A stretch of 64,000 nucleotides of DNA, taken from Paraburkholderia ferrariae NBRC 106233 (GTDB lineage: Bacteria > Pseudomonadota > Gammaproteobacteria > Burkholderiales > Burkholderiaceae). A program made the translations under genes and the position numbers. The notes beneath the pieces were generated by a model, which saw nothing but the letters and a program-made list of their open reading frames with translations, ran no database searches and had not been told where the DNA came from. Position 1 is the stretch's first letter. Each line of letters starts with the position of its first letter. Shown piece after piece: positions 8,634 to 16,798 of the stretch. Location of the stretch: NCBI RefSeq assembly GCF_000685035.1, contig NZ_BAYB01000014.1, positions 124,001-188,000 on the forward strand, read 5' to 3'.

Positions 8634-9316
8634 GAGGCCTGGAACAAATCGAGGATGGGCCAGCCAGCCGCTTGCGCGTGCGCGCGCAGCGTGGCGTCGG
8701 GGTTGGTCGCGATCGGGTCGGTGACCTTCTCGAGCAGCGGAATGTCGTTGTGCGAGTCGCTGTAGAAGTAGCTGTGCTCGAAGTCGGACAGGCGCTTGCC
8801 GAGCGAGGCGAGCCACGCTTCGGTGCGCACGATCTTGCCTTCGCGGTAGCTGGGCGTGCCCGTCGGGCGGCCGGTGTAGGGCGAGTCGGGATGGCCGTCC
8901 ACGGTTTCGGCCTCGCACGCGATCAGCTTGTCCACGCCGAACACCCCGGCGATCGGACCCGTGATGAATTCGTTGGTCGCCGTGACCATGCAGCAGAGGT
9001 CGCCCGCGTCCTTGTGCCGGCGCACGAGTTCCATTGCCGCGGGCACGATGGCCGGCTTGATGACTTCGTGCATGTACTGGTCGTGCCAGATCTTCAACTG
9101 CGCGCGCGAATACTTCGCGAGCGGTGTGAGCATGGCGACGAGGTAGGCGTGAATGTCCAGCACGCCGGCCTTGTAGTCGGCGAAGAAGCGGTCGTTCTGC
9201 TTCGCGAAGCGCTCGGCATCGACAATGCCGAGCTTCACCATGAAGCGGCCCCATTCGTGGTCGCTGTCGGTGGGGATCAGCGTGTGATCGAGATCGAAAA
9301 GTGCAAGGTTAGCCAT
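8630..9316 (-). CDS. HAD-IB family hydrolase (SerB-like phosphatase)
   Basis: A 228-residue haloacid dehalogenase-type phosphatase. Motif I (FDLDHT, nucleophile and acid Asp at residues 8 and 10), motif II (MVTATN), a motif III Lys (REGK) and motif IV (YSDSHNDIP) are all present, so it should be active. Relatives include phosphoserine-phosphatase-like and histidinol-phosphatase-like enzymes; the substrate is not evident. It lies 11 bases after hda and overlaps pcnB by 4 bases, a fixed trio that suggests co-expression. The start ATG is followed immediately by the catalytic domain. Confidence 0.9.
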   Translation of the reverse strand: MANLALFDLDHTLIPTDSDHEWGRFMVKLGIVDAERFAKQNDRFFADYKAGVLDIHAYLVAMLTPLAKYSRAQLKIWHDQYMHEVIKPAIVPAAMELVRRHKDAGDLCCMVTATNEFITGPIAGVFGVDKLIACEAETVDGHPDSPYTGRPTGTPSYREGKIVRTEAWLASLGKRLSDFEHSYFYSDSHNDIPLLEKVTDPIATNPDATLRAHAQAAGWPILDLFQAS

Positions 9317-9327
9317 GGGCGCTCATT

Positions 9328-10581
9328 TTACTTGAAGCGGGTGATGCCGTTGCCGGTGCCGGCTTCGGGGCTCGGTGGGTGCTCTTCGGCGGCAGACGCG
9401 GGACTGCCTGCGGCGTCGGGCGAAGAGGGGGGCGCGGCGGCTGCGGAGGCGTCCAGGTCGCCGCCGAGCTCGCCGTTCTGCTCGCCGCTCACGTCGGCTT
9501 CGACCTCGCCCGTCAAGGCGCCGCCCAGCTCGCGATCGACCACGTCGCGAAACGGCGCACCGAGTTCGCCGTCCACGTTGTCGGTGGGCGTGACGAAGGG
9601 CACGGGTTCGCTCGGGCGCGCGTGGGCGGCGGGCGGCCGGGGGGCTTCGTAGGGGGCGTCGGGGGCGGCCGGGCGGCTGGTTTCGTCTTGCGGCTGCGTT
9701 GCAGGCTCGCTGGCCGCTTCCGGCGGTTGTGCGTTCGGTTGTGCGTTCGCTTGCGGCTCCGATTGCGCCTTCGCCCGGGCCGAGCCGCCGCTTTCGCCGG
9801 TGGGGCCGAAGTCCAGTTCGTTGCCTGCTTCGAAGGGGGTGTCGCCTGCGCTGGCGCCCTCCGCGGGCGTTTCCGCGGCGCCGCCCGCCACCGGCAGCCC
9901 GGAGGCCAGCATCGTGCGCAGGAGCGGCAGCGTCACCGCGCGCTTCTGTTCGAGCGAAAAGCGGTCCAGCGCGTCGAGCAGCGCCATCAGGCTCGGCATG
10001 TCGCGGCGGTAGTGCGTGAGCAGGTAGGCGGGCACGTCGTCGGCGAGCGCGATGCCGCGCTCGCGCGCCGCGCGCTTGAGCACGCAGGCCTTGCCCTCGT
10101 CGGAAAGCGGCGCGAGGTGGAACACGAGCCCCCAGCCGAGGCGCGTGCGCAGGTCCTCGCGCACGGCGAGTCCCATCGGCGCCGTGGCGCCCGTCGCGAC
10201 GAGCGCGCAGGTGGGATGCGCGCGCACCTCGTTGAAGAGGTTGAAGAGCGCGATCTGCTGGGCGCCCGAGAGCGCGTCGCAGTCGTCCACGGCGTAGATC
10301 GCCACGCGCGGGTCGAAGCCGAAGGCCGCGAGCGCGCTTTGCGGCCCGAGGTAGCGTGCGTGGCCGGGCGGCGCTTCGTGCACGAGCGCGTGCAGCAGAT
10401 GGCTGCGGCCGTTGCCGGGCTCGCCCCAGATGTAGAACGTGCGGTCGGCCACCGGGCCGGCCGCGAGCGCCGCGTCGAGCCCGCGCAGGCGCGCGACCAG
10501 CTCGGCGTGGGCGCCGGTGTGGAAGTTGTCGAAGGTCGAAGGCGGCGGCGTGCCGAGATCGAGCGTTAACTGTCGCTGCAC
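9328..10581 (-). CDS. hda: DnaA regulatory inactivator Hda with long C-terminal extension
   Basis: A AAA+ protein related to DnaA that, with the DNA-bound sliding clamp, stimulates ATP hydrolysis on DnaA to prevent re-initiation. The N-terminus contains the clamp-binding QLTLDL motif at once after the start. A Walker A-like loop (GEPGNGRSHLL), a Walker B segment (IYAVDDCDAL) and sensor region follow. I take the GTG at 10581 as the start because QRQLTLDLG is the family N-terminus; no strong ribosome site is visible. The AAA+ core ends near residue 230. A further 185 residues or so are acidic, Pro/Ala/Glu-rich and probably disordered, which is unusual for Hda. Confidence 0.9.
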   Translation of the reverse strand: MQRQLTLDLGTPPPSTFDNFHTGAHAELVARLRGLDAALAAGPVADRTFYIWGEPGNGRSHLLHALVHEAPPGHARYLGPQSALAAFGFDPRVAIYAVDDCDALSGAQQIALFNLFNEVRAHPTCALVATGATAPMGLAVREDLRTRLGWGLVFHLAPLSDEGKACVLKRAARERGIALADDVPAYLLTHYRRDMPSLMALLDALDRFSLEQKRAVTLPLLRTMLASGLPVAGGAAETPAEGASAGDTPFEAGNELDFGPTGESGGSARAKAQSEPQANAQPNAQPPEAASEPATQPQDETSRPAAPDAPYEAPRPPAAHARPSEPVPFVTPTDNVDGELGAPFRDVVDRELGGALTGEVEADVSGEQNGELGGDLDASAAAAPPSSPDAAGSPASAAEEHPPSPEAGTGNGITRFK

Positions 10582-10609
10582 GGTGGGGTCAGGCTTGAAT
10601 CGGTCAGTG

Positions 10610-11686
10610 TCAGTTTTTGTAGAGCGTGCTGTCGAGGTAGCTGCGCCGCAGCTCGCGCAAGGCGACCGAGAGGATCGCGCTCGCCGGCAGTGCGAGCAGC
10701 ACGCCGAAGAAACCAAACAGTTGCCCGAACGCGAGCAACGCGAAGATCACCGCGAGCGGGTGCAGGCCGATGCGCTCGCCGACGAGGCGCGGGGTCAGGA
10801 AGAAGCCTTCCAGCACCTGGCCGATGCCATAGACGAGGGCGACCGCACCCAGCCCGTACCAGTTGCCGAACTGCAGCAGCGCGGCCACGAGCGCGAGCAC
10901 GAGGCCCGTGGCGTAGCCAAGATACGGAATCAGCACGGCGAGGCCCGTGAAGACGCCCACCGGCAGCGCCACCTCAAAGCCCGCAATCGAGAGCGTGACC
11001 GCGTAGTAAGCGGCGAGGATCGCCATCACGAGCAACTGGCCGCGCAGGTACTGCGCGAGCATGGCGTCCATCTCGCCCGCCAGTTCCGTCGTGCGCGCAA
11101 CCCAGCGGCGCGGAATGAAGGTGGCGAGGCGCGCGAGCATCGCGTTCCAGTCGTAGAGCAGATAGAAGAGCACGAGCGGTACCAGCACGACGTTGCTGAC
11201 CACGGTAATCATCACGTCGCTGCTCGTGCGCAGCGACGCCCACGCGTAGAGGGCCACCGACTGGGCGCTGTCTTCGAGCTTGCTCGTCGCCATGTCGCGC
11301 AGGCTCTGGAAGTCGAGCGAGTCCTGCATGCCGAACAGGGCCAGCTTGGGCTGGAGCCAGTCGTGCAGGTGCGTGAGCATGACGGGCACCTGCTGCTTGA
11401 GCTGCGGCCCTTCTTTCTGGATCACGGCCAGCAGCAGCACGACGAGCATCGTGACCACGCCCGCGAACAGCAGGATCATGACGAGTGCCGCGAGGCCGCG
11501 CGGCACGCGGCGGCGCACGAGCCAGGCCACGCCCGGCTGGAGGATATAGGCGAGGATCGCGCCGAGCAGGAACGGGGTGAGAACCGGCCGCAGCAGCCAG
11601 AGCACGATGCCGAAGGCGATCGCAAGCGCGGCCCAGATGAAGGCCTGGCGCTGATACGGCGTGAAAATCGGTGTATTCGGCGACAA
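10610..11686 (-). CDS. AI-2E family transporter (PerM-like inner-membrane protein)
   Basis: A 358-residue polytopic membrane protein of the AI-2 exporter/PerM family. Hydrophobic segments cluster at the N-terminus (about residues 17-45 and 65-90) and again from about 210 to 330, the usual 7-8 helix pattern with a central cytoplasmic/periplasmic region. Family members have been linked to autoinducer-2 or Na+/H+ export, but the substrate here is unknown. It is the first gene of the minus-strand run with hda and lies divergent from purM, 180 bases away, matching the conserved order in Burkholderiaceae. Confidence 0.88.
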   Translation of the reverse strand: MSPNTPIFTPYQRQAFIWAALAIAFGIVLWLLRPVLTPFLLGAILAYILQPGVAWLVRRRVPRGLAALVMILLFAGVVTMLVVLLLAVIQKEGPQLKQQVPVMLTHLHDWLQPKLALFGMQDSLDFQSLRDMATSKLEDSAQSVALYAWASLRTSSDVMITVVSNVVLVPLVLFYLLYDWNAMLARLATFIPRRWVARTTELAGEMDAMLAQYLRGQLLVMAILAAYYAVTLSIAGFEVALPVGVFTGLAVLIPYLGYATGLVLALVAALLQFGNWYGLGAVALVYGIGQVLEGFFLTPRLVGERIGLHPLAVIFALLAFGQLFGFFGVLLALPASAILSVALRELRRSYLDSTLYKN

Positions 11687-11866
11687 AACGTGGGTTTCCG
11701 GTCGTGGGGCGCGTGGGTTTTCGGTCGTAGGGCGGCCCGATTGGCGGGTGCGAGGCCCGGCGGCGCGCCCTGGGCGCCGCGGCGGACACTTTCTCGGCCT
11801 GGGCGCGGCGGCGGGGCGCCTTCAATCGGTTAAAATCGCATTTTACCGACCTTCTGGCACTTCCCC

Positions 11867-12928
11867 ATGAATCAACCGAAATCCGACCAGGGCGCCGGCG
11901 CCCAGGGCCTCTCGTACCGCGACGCCGGCGTGGACATCGACGCGGGCGACGCACTCGTCGACCGCATCAAGCCCTTTGCGAAGAAGACCCTGCGCGACGG
12001 CGTGATGGGCGGCATCGGCGGGTTCGGCGCGCTCTTCGAGGTGCCGAAGCGCTACAAGGAGCCGGTGCTCGTTTCGGGCACGGACGGGGTGGGCACCAAG
12101 CTGCGCCTCGCCTTTCATCTGAACAAACACGACACGGTGGGTCAGGATCTCGTCGCGATGAGCGTGAACGACATCCTCGTGCAGGGCGCCGAGCCGCTCT
12201 TCTTCCTCGACTACTTCGCCTGCGGCAAGCTCGACGTGGACACGGCGGCCACCGTCGTGAAGGGCATTGCCTACGGTTGCGAGCTGGCGGGCTGCGCGCT
12301 GATCGGCGGCGAGACGGCGGAAATGCCGGGCATGTACCCCGACGGCGAATACGATCTCGCGGGCTTCGCGGTGGGCGCGGTCGAAAAGAGCAAGATTATC
12401 GACGGCAGCACGATCGCCCCGGGCGACGTGGTGCTGGGTCTCGCTTCGAGCGGCATCCACTCGAACGGCTTTTCGCTCGTGCGCAAGATCATCGAGCGCG
12501 CGCAGCCGGACCTGAACGCCGACTTCGACGGCCGCACGCTGGCCGACGCGCTCATGGCGCCCACGCGCATTTACGTGAAGCCGCTGCTTGCGCTCATGCA
12601 GCAGGTGGCGGTGAAGGGCATGGCGCACATCACGGGCGGCGGCCTCGTAGAGAACATTCCGCGCGTGCTGCGCGACGGCCTCACGGCCGAGCTCGACCAG
12701 CGCGCCTGGCCGCTGCCGCCGCTCTTCTCGTGGCTGCAGAAGCACGGCGGCGTGGCCGATGCGGAAATGCACCGCGTGTTCAACTGCGGCATCGGCATGG
12801 CGGTGGTGGTTTCCGCCGATCAGGCCGATCAGGCGCTCGCGCTGCTCTCGTCGGCCGGCGAGCAGGTCTGGAAGATCGGCGTGGTGCGCGAAAGCCAGGC
12901 GGGCGAAGCGCAGACTGTGGTGGTTTGA
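11867..12928 (+). CDS. purM: Phosphoribosylformylglycinamidine cyclo-ligase (AIR synthetase)
   Basis: 353 residues, the standard length. PurM closes the imidazole ring of 5-aminoimidazole ribotide using ATP, the fifth step of purine synthesis. The N-terminal SYRDAGVDIDAGD, the ATP-loop GTDGVGTKL, the GGETAEMPGMY motif and the C-terminal FNCGIGM segment are intact. It stands alone on the plus strand, divergent from the AI-2E/hda run and followed by a strong terminator. Confidence 0.98.
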   Translation: MNQPKSDQGAGAQGLSYRDAGVDIDAGDALVDRIKPFAKKTLRDGVMGGIGGFGALFEVPKRYKEPVLVSGTDGVGTKLRLAFHLNKHDTVGQDLVAMSVNDILVQGAEPLFFLDYFACGKLDVDTAATVVKGIAYGCELAGCALIGGETAEMPGMYPDGEYDLAGFAVGAVEKSKIIDGSTIAPGDVVLGLASSGIHSNGFSLVRKIIERAQPDLNADFDGRTLADALMAPTRIYVKPLLALMQQVAVKGMAHITGGGLVENIPRVLRDGLTAELDQRAWPLPPLFSWLQKHGGVADAEMHRVFNCGIGMAVVVSADQADQALALLSSAGEQVWKIGVVRESQAGEAQTVVV

Positions 12929-13020
12929 GGCGGTTTTTTTGAGTTTTGACGCCGTTCCGTTAAGGCTTTTTTCGAAGGTAGCGGACGGCGTAACCGGCGT
13001 AACAAGCAGGACTTGAATTA

Positions 13021-13053
13021 ACGACCCGGTCGCATGAGCGACCGGGTCGTTTT
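13021..13053 (+). terminator. Intrinsic terminator after purM
   Basis: A perfect 13-bp stem (ACGACCCGGTCGC at 13021-13033, GCGACCGGGTCGT at 13038-13050) with an ATGA loop is followed by TTT. It begins 92 bases after purM and marks the boundary with the AT-rich toxin island. Confidence 0.85.
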
Positions 13054-13131
13054 ACATTGGGCAGCGATTTCGGTTGTTCGAGCGGGCGATGCAGGCACGC
13101 CTTGCATACGCCCGGGGCGTGGCCGCACACG

Positions 13132-13431
13132 TCAAGGTGCTTGCTCGCCCAGGAGCCGCTTTAGCTCGTCAAGGAACGACGCGGTCGTATAGCCCCATAA
13201 GGCTGGATTAAACCCCGAATAACAATCGCGCTGAAACGCGGAATCCAGATCCTTGGAGTGTTCATCGAGAAATGAATCTATCTCGGTAATTAACTCGCGA
13301 TGATAGTCGGGTGGGCTGTCTCTTTTGTAGCAGGCGACAATTTCCGGAATCGTATCGCCCCATAAGTCGAAATCTTGATTGAAATAGGCACCAAAAATCT
13401 CATGCATCCGGGGATAGCGATCTGGAAACAT
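13132..13431 (-). CDS. Probable immunity protein to the adjacent RNase A-like toxin (CdiI type)
   Basis: A 99-residue acidic protein without signal peptide or membrane helix. Its opening (FPDRYPRMHEIFGAYFNQDFDL) resembles the small contact-dependent-inhibition immunity family that begins with a FP..Y...G.YF.QD(W/F) pattern; I recognise this by eye only. It starts 8 bases after the toxin stop: the toxin TAA is part of TAAAGGA, which also supplies the ribosome-binding site for this ATG, so the two are almost certainly translationally coupled. The expected job is to bind the cytoplasmic toxin domain and block its RNase activity. Composition is clearly more AT-rich than the flanking housekeeping genes, suggesting horizontal gain. 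Confidence 0.75.
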   Translation of the reverse strand: MFPDRYPRMHEIFGAYFNQDFDLWGDTIPEIVACYKRDSPPDYHRELITEIDSFLDEHSKDLDSAFQRDCYSGFNPALWGYTTASFLDELKRLLGEQAP

Positions 13432-13439
13432 GATTTCCT

Positions 13440-14276
13440 TTAGCCGACAAAGGCGGTAAGTATATAATACGGCATATTGTTGTAGGTTTTATATTTTAAT
13501 ACGACTGTAACTTTGTTCATTTGCGTTAGTTTGAGGTCTTTCCTCGCAATTCCATACCCAATGTTTCCGTCTACCCGCTTAGCCAGGGTAAGAGGAATAG
13601 TACGGGTTGGTGAACGAGCCCAGTTCTGAATTCTCCCCGCATTGGCATTCATGACATCCGATATGGCGAACTCTGCTACCTGAATGTTATAGAAGGACGA
13701 AACAACGTCACGTTTTGGCTCCTTTTTAAGTCGGTCAAGTAGCCATGCTTCGTTCTTGCCAACATGCTTCAGAAGGGTGTGGCCGCCCAGATCTGGATTG
13801 AGCGTTTTTGCCTCATGGATTTGCAGATTGATGCGGCCCATTGTAACGCTGGCTGCCCGCGCGGCTTTGATTGAGCCAGCGAAGCCGAACGGCACGACTA
13901 TATCGAGCGACAGACCGATACTGTTCGCCATGTCGGGGCTGGCTTTCATCGCCTCGGCCAGCTTCGTCGTACCCTGCTGCGTGAGGGTAGCCGTGTCGCG
14001 ACCCGTCCAGGTCTGACGTAGACCCGCCGAAGCCGTATCTGATCCATGCACGCCGAACACGACACATCCAGCCTTGCTCGCCATCGTCGGTTCCGGCAGC
14101 ACACATAGCGCCGCTGCCCCGACCATTTCCAGCACGCCGCCGACAACCTGCAAACCACCCCATAGGCGGTTGGAAAGCATTTCGCTCAGACTAATCGACT
14201 GGCGAGCCAACACTGCTGCCAGTTGTGGAGCACTCAGCACGACGCGTACGCCGTCTGATTCGTTCACCTGCGACAT
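13440..14276 (-). CDS. Stand-alone toxin with C-terminal RNase A-like (CDI) domain
   Basis: A 278-residue protein. Residues about 155-278 match by eye the bacterial RNase A-like domain of CdiA toxins: GGHTLLKHVGK (His166, His171), Arg182, SSFYN, a central Trp (QNWA), and a C-terminal YYILTAF with Thr274. The N-terminal half has a VVLSAPQLAAVL start, a Gly-rich hydrophobic stretch (about 38-62) and a second hydrophobic stretch (about 121-135), without a signal peptide. No two-partner-secretion, Rhs, PAAR or VgrG sequence is attached. The start at 14276 has a GAGGG ribosome site; an ATG at 14288 does not. AT-rich for this genome (13441-13500 has 19 G/C of 60). It could be a type VI cargo effector or a displaced CdiA tip. 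Confidence 0.75.
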   Translation of the reverse strand: MSQVNESDGVRVVLSAPQLAAVLARQSISLSEMLSNRLWGGLQVVGGVLEMVGAAALCVLPEPTMASKAGCVVFGVHGSDTASAGLRQTWTGRDTATLTQQGTTKLAEAMKASPDMANSIGLSLDIVVPFGFAGSIKAARAASVTMGRINLQIHEAKTLNPDLGGHTLLKHVGKNEAWLLDRLKKEPKRDVVSSFYNIQVAEFAISDVMNANAGRIQNWARSPTRTIPLTLAKRVDGNIGYGIARKDLKLTQMNKVTVVLKYKTYNNMPYYILTAFVG

Positions 14277-14371
14277 GTGAACCCTCATATTTCTATCGGG
14301 ATGTCACGCTAACAGGTGGACTTGCGCCCGGCTATGGGCGCCGGATGATTCTGGCGGGAGATAAAGCACAA

Positions 14372-14391
14372 GGCCCGCTTGCAAGCGGGCC
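14372..14391. repeat. Perfect 20-base palindrome beyond the kynA terminator
   Basis: GGCCCGCTTG followed by CAAGCGGGCC forms a perfect palindrome with no spacer. It lies just beyond the kynA terminator and could be a second RNA hairpin or a dyad DNA-binding site. No T-tract follows. Confidence 0.6.
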
Positions 14392-14401
14392 GCAGCGCAA
14401 A

Positions 14402-14428
14402 AAAATGGCCAGCAATGCTGGCCATTTT
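14402..14428 (-). terminator. Intrinsic terminator of the kyn operon
   Basis: A 12-bp stem (AAAATGGCCAGC at 14402-14413, GCTGGCCATTTT at 14417-14428) with a 3-base loop. On the minus strand it is followed by a run of seven Ts. It ends 37 bases after the kynA stop codon. Confidence 0.88.
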
Positions 14429-14465
14429 CACTCCCAACCCGCGTTCGCGGGCGACGCGAGCGCCG

Positions 14466-15449
14466 TTACAGCACGGTCCGCACGTGCCACAGTTCGGGGA
14501 ACAGCACCACGTCGAGCATCTTGCGCAGGTACGGCGCGCCGTTGGTGCCGCCCGTGCCCTGCTTGAACCCGATGATCCGCTCGACCGTCGTGACGTGGCG
14601 GAAGCGCCATTGCCGGAAGGCGTCTTCGAGGTCCACGAGTTCTTCGGCCATCTCGTAGAGATCCCAGTACTGCGAAGGATTGCGATACACCTCGAGCCAG
14701 GCCGCTTCCACCGTCGCATCGTGAACGGTGGGCTGCGACCAGTCGCGCGCGAGCCGCTCGGGCGCAATCGCAAAGCCGCGCCGCGCCAGCAGGCGGATCA
14801 CTTCGTCGTAGAACGAAGGCGCTTCGAGCGTGGCCTTCACCTGCGCGAGGATTTCGGGCCGGTGCTCGTGGGGCTTGAGCATCTGCACGTTCTTGTTGCC
14901 GAGCAGGAACTCGATCTGCCGGTACTGATACGACTGGAAACCCGACGACGCGCCCAGATACGGCCGCATCGCCGTGTACTCGGAGGGCGTGAGCGTGGAG
15001 AGCACGTTCCACGCCTGCACCAGTTGCTCGAGGATCCGCGAGACCCGCGCGAGCTGCTTGAACGCAGGCGGCAGTGCATCGCGGTGCACGTTTGCCAGCG
15101 CCGCGCGCAACTCATAGAGCGCGAGCTTCATCCAGAGCTCGCTCGTCTGGTGCTGCACGATGAACAGCATTTCGTTGTGATCGGGCGAGAGCGGATGCTG
15201 GGCGTTGAGCACCGCATCGAGCGCCAGGTAGTCGCCGTAGCTCATCGACTTCGAGAAGTCGAGCTGCGCGTCGTGCCAGCCGGCTTCCCCGGCTTCACCT
15301 GCTGCGGCGCCCGCAGCGTTCTCGCGCGCAGGCGCCGCCGCCGCCGTGCCGCCGAACGGGCACCCGCCGCGCGGAGCGGCGTCCGCTGCCTGGGCTTCGG
15401 GGCTCGCGCCCGCGTCCGGCATGCCGGGAATCTGCATGTGATCGGTCAT
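14466..15449 (-). CDS. kynA: Tryptophan 2,3-dioxygenase
   Basis: A 327-residue haem enzyme that opens the indole ring of L-tryptophan to N-formylkynurenine, the first step of the kynurenine pathway. After a variable 60-residue Ala-rich leader comes the conserved core: MSYGDYLALD, the LSPDHNEMLFIVQHQTSELW segment with the substrate-side His, SGFQSYQYRQIEF, and a C-terminal WRFRHVTTVERIIGFKQGTGGT region carrying the haem-ligand His. The start ATG at 15449 lies 11 bases after the kynU stop, so it is the third gene of kynB-kynU-kynA and ends at a strong terminator. Confidence 0.97.
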   Translation of the reverse strand: MTDHMQIPGMPDAGASPEAQAADAAPRGGCPFGGTAAAAPARENAAGAAAGEAGEAGWHDAQLDFSKSMSYGDYLALDAVLNAQHPLSPDHNEMLFIVQHQTSELWMKLALYELRAALANVHRDALPPAFKQLARVSRILEQLVQAWNVLSTLTPSEYTAMRPYLGASSGFQSYQYRQIEFLLGNKNVQMLKPHEHRPEILAQVKATLEAPSFYDEVIRLLARRGFAIAPERLARDWSQPTVHDATVEAAWLEVYRNPSQYWDLYEMAEELVDLEDAFRQWRFRHVTTVERIIGFKQGTGGTNGAPYLRKMLDVVLFPELWHVRTVL

Positions 15450-15460
15450 GGCGGGTCTCC

Positions 15461-16720
15461 TCAGGTCACTGCGCCGCGTGCGGCGAATTCGGGCGCGCGC
15501 CAGTGTTCGCCGGCGAGCACGTCGCGCAGCGTCTCCACGGCGTCCCACACGTCCACGAAGCGCACATAGAGCGGCGTGAAGCCGAAGCGCAGCACGCGCG
15601 GCTCGCGGTAGTCGCCGATTACGCCGCGCGCGATCAGCGCCTGCATCACCTCGTAGCCGTGCGGATGCTCGAAGCTCACGTGCGAGCCGCGTTCCTGGTG
15701 GTCGCGCGGCGTGACGAGCGTGAGGTCGAGGCCGGCGCAGCGGCTTTCCACGAGCGCGATGAAGAGATCGGTGAGCGCGAGCGACTTGCGGCGGATGGCC
15801 TGCATGTCGGTCTGCAGGAACACGTCGAGACCGCATTCCACGAGCGACATCGACACGATGGGCTGCGTGCCGCACAGGAAGCGGCCGATGCCGTCGTCGG
15901 GACGGTAGTCGGGGCTCATCTCGAAGGGCTTCTTGTGACCCCACCAGCCCGAAAGCGGCTGCGAAAACGCATTCTGATGGCGCTTCGGCACCCACACGAA
16001 GGCGGGCGAACCCGGGCCACCGTTCAGGTACTTGTACGTGCAGCCCACGGCGTAGTCGGCATTCACGCCGTTCAGGTCCACGGGCACCGCGCCCGCCGAG
16101 TGCGCGAGATCCCACAGCGCCAGCGCGCCGCGGGCATGAATCAGTTCCGTGACCGCGCGCATGTCGTGCATATAGCCCGTGCGGTAGTTCACGTGCGTAA
16201 TCATGGCGATGGCCACGTCGTCGGTCAGCGCGGCGGGCAGATCGGCGGGATCGTCGATCAGACGCAGTTCGTAGCCGCGGTCGAGCTGCTCGATCAGGCC
16301 CTGCGCGATATAGAGGTCGGTCGGGAAATTCGAGCGTTCGGAGACGATCACGCGGCGCTTCGGATCGCGTTCGTTCTGCACGCGCAGCGCGGCCGAGAGG
16401 GCCTTGAAGAGGTTCACCGAGATCGTGTCGGTGACGACCACTTCGTCTTCGGCCGCGCCGATCAGTGGTGCGAGCTTGTTGCCGAGCCGGCGCGGCAGCG
16501 CGAACCAGCCGGCGGTGTTCCAGCTGCGGATCAGCCCGTCGCCCCATTGCTCGCCGATCACGGCCTGGGCGCGTGCGGCGGCGGCTTTCGGCGGCACGCC
16601 GAGCGAGTTGCCGTCGAGGTAAAGGGTGTCGGGCGCGAGCGCGAACTGCTCGCGCAGCGCGGCGAGCGGGTCGGCGCGGTCCAGCGCCTCGGCTTCGGTA
16701 CGGTGGTTCATGGCGGTCAT
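15461..16720 (-). CDS. kynU: Kynureninase
   Basis: A 419-residue PLP enzyme that cleaves L-kynurenine to anthranilate and L-alanine. Visible landmarks are YLDGNSLGVPP near the start, the phosphate-binding VVTDTISVNLFK, WDLAHSAGAVPVDLN with the PLP-ring Asp, and the Schiff-base segment GCTYKYLNGGPGSPAF with the catalytic Lys. The protein could instead start three codons later at 16711; neither ATG has a strong ribosome site. It is the middle gene of the kyn operon, 78 bases after kynB. Confidence 0.97.
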   Translation of the reverse strand: MTAMNHRTEAEALDRADPLAALREQFALAPDTLYLDGNSLGVPPKAAAARAQAVIGEQWGDGLIRSWNTAGWFALPRRLGNKLAPLIGAAEDEVVVTDTISVNLFKALSAALRVQNERDPKRRVIVSERSNFPTDLYIAQGLIEQLDRGYELRLIDDPADLPAALTDDVAIAMITHVNYRTGYMHDMRAVTELIHARGALALWDLAHSAGAVPVDLNGVNADYAVGCTYKYLNGGPGSPAFVWVPKRHQNAFSQPLSGWWGHKKPFEMSPDYRPDDGIGRFLCGTQPIVSMSLVECGLDVFLQTDMQAIRRKSLALTDLFIALVESRCAGLDLTLVTPRDHQERGSHVSFEHPHGYEVMQALIARGVIGDYREPRVLRFGFTPLYVRFVDVWDAVETLRDVLAGEHWRAPEFAARGAVT

Positions 16721-16798
16721 GGGGTGGGGGTTCGGTGGTTCTGTGGTTCGGTCGGTTCGGTATCGGGTTGAATCGGTCGGTGTGCCGGGGGCGTCCGC

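Noticed and set aside
6480..8765. 761-codon plus-strand open frame across folK and pcnB
   Set aside because: It is antisense to two well-identified genes and has no recognisable domain; GC-rich third positions suppress stop codons on the opposite strand.
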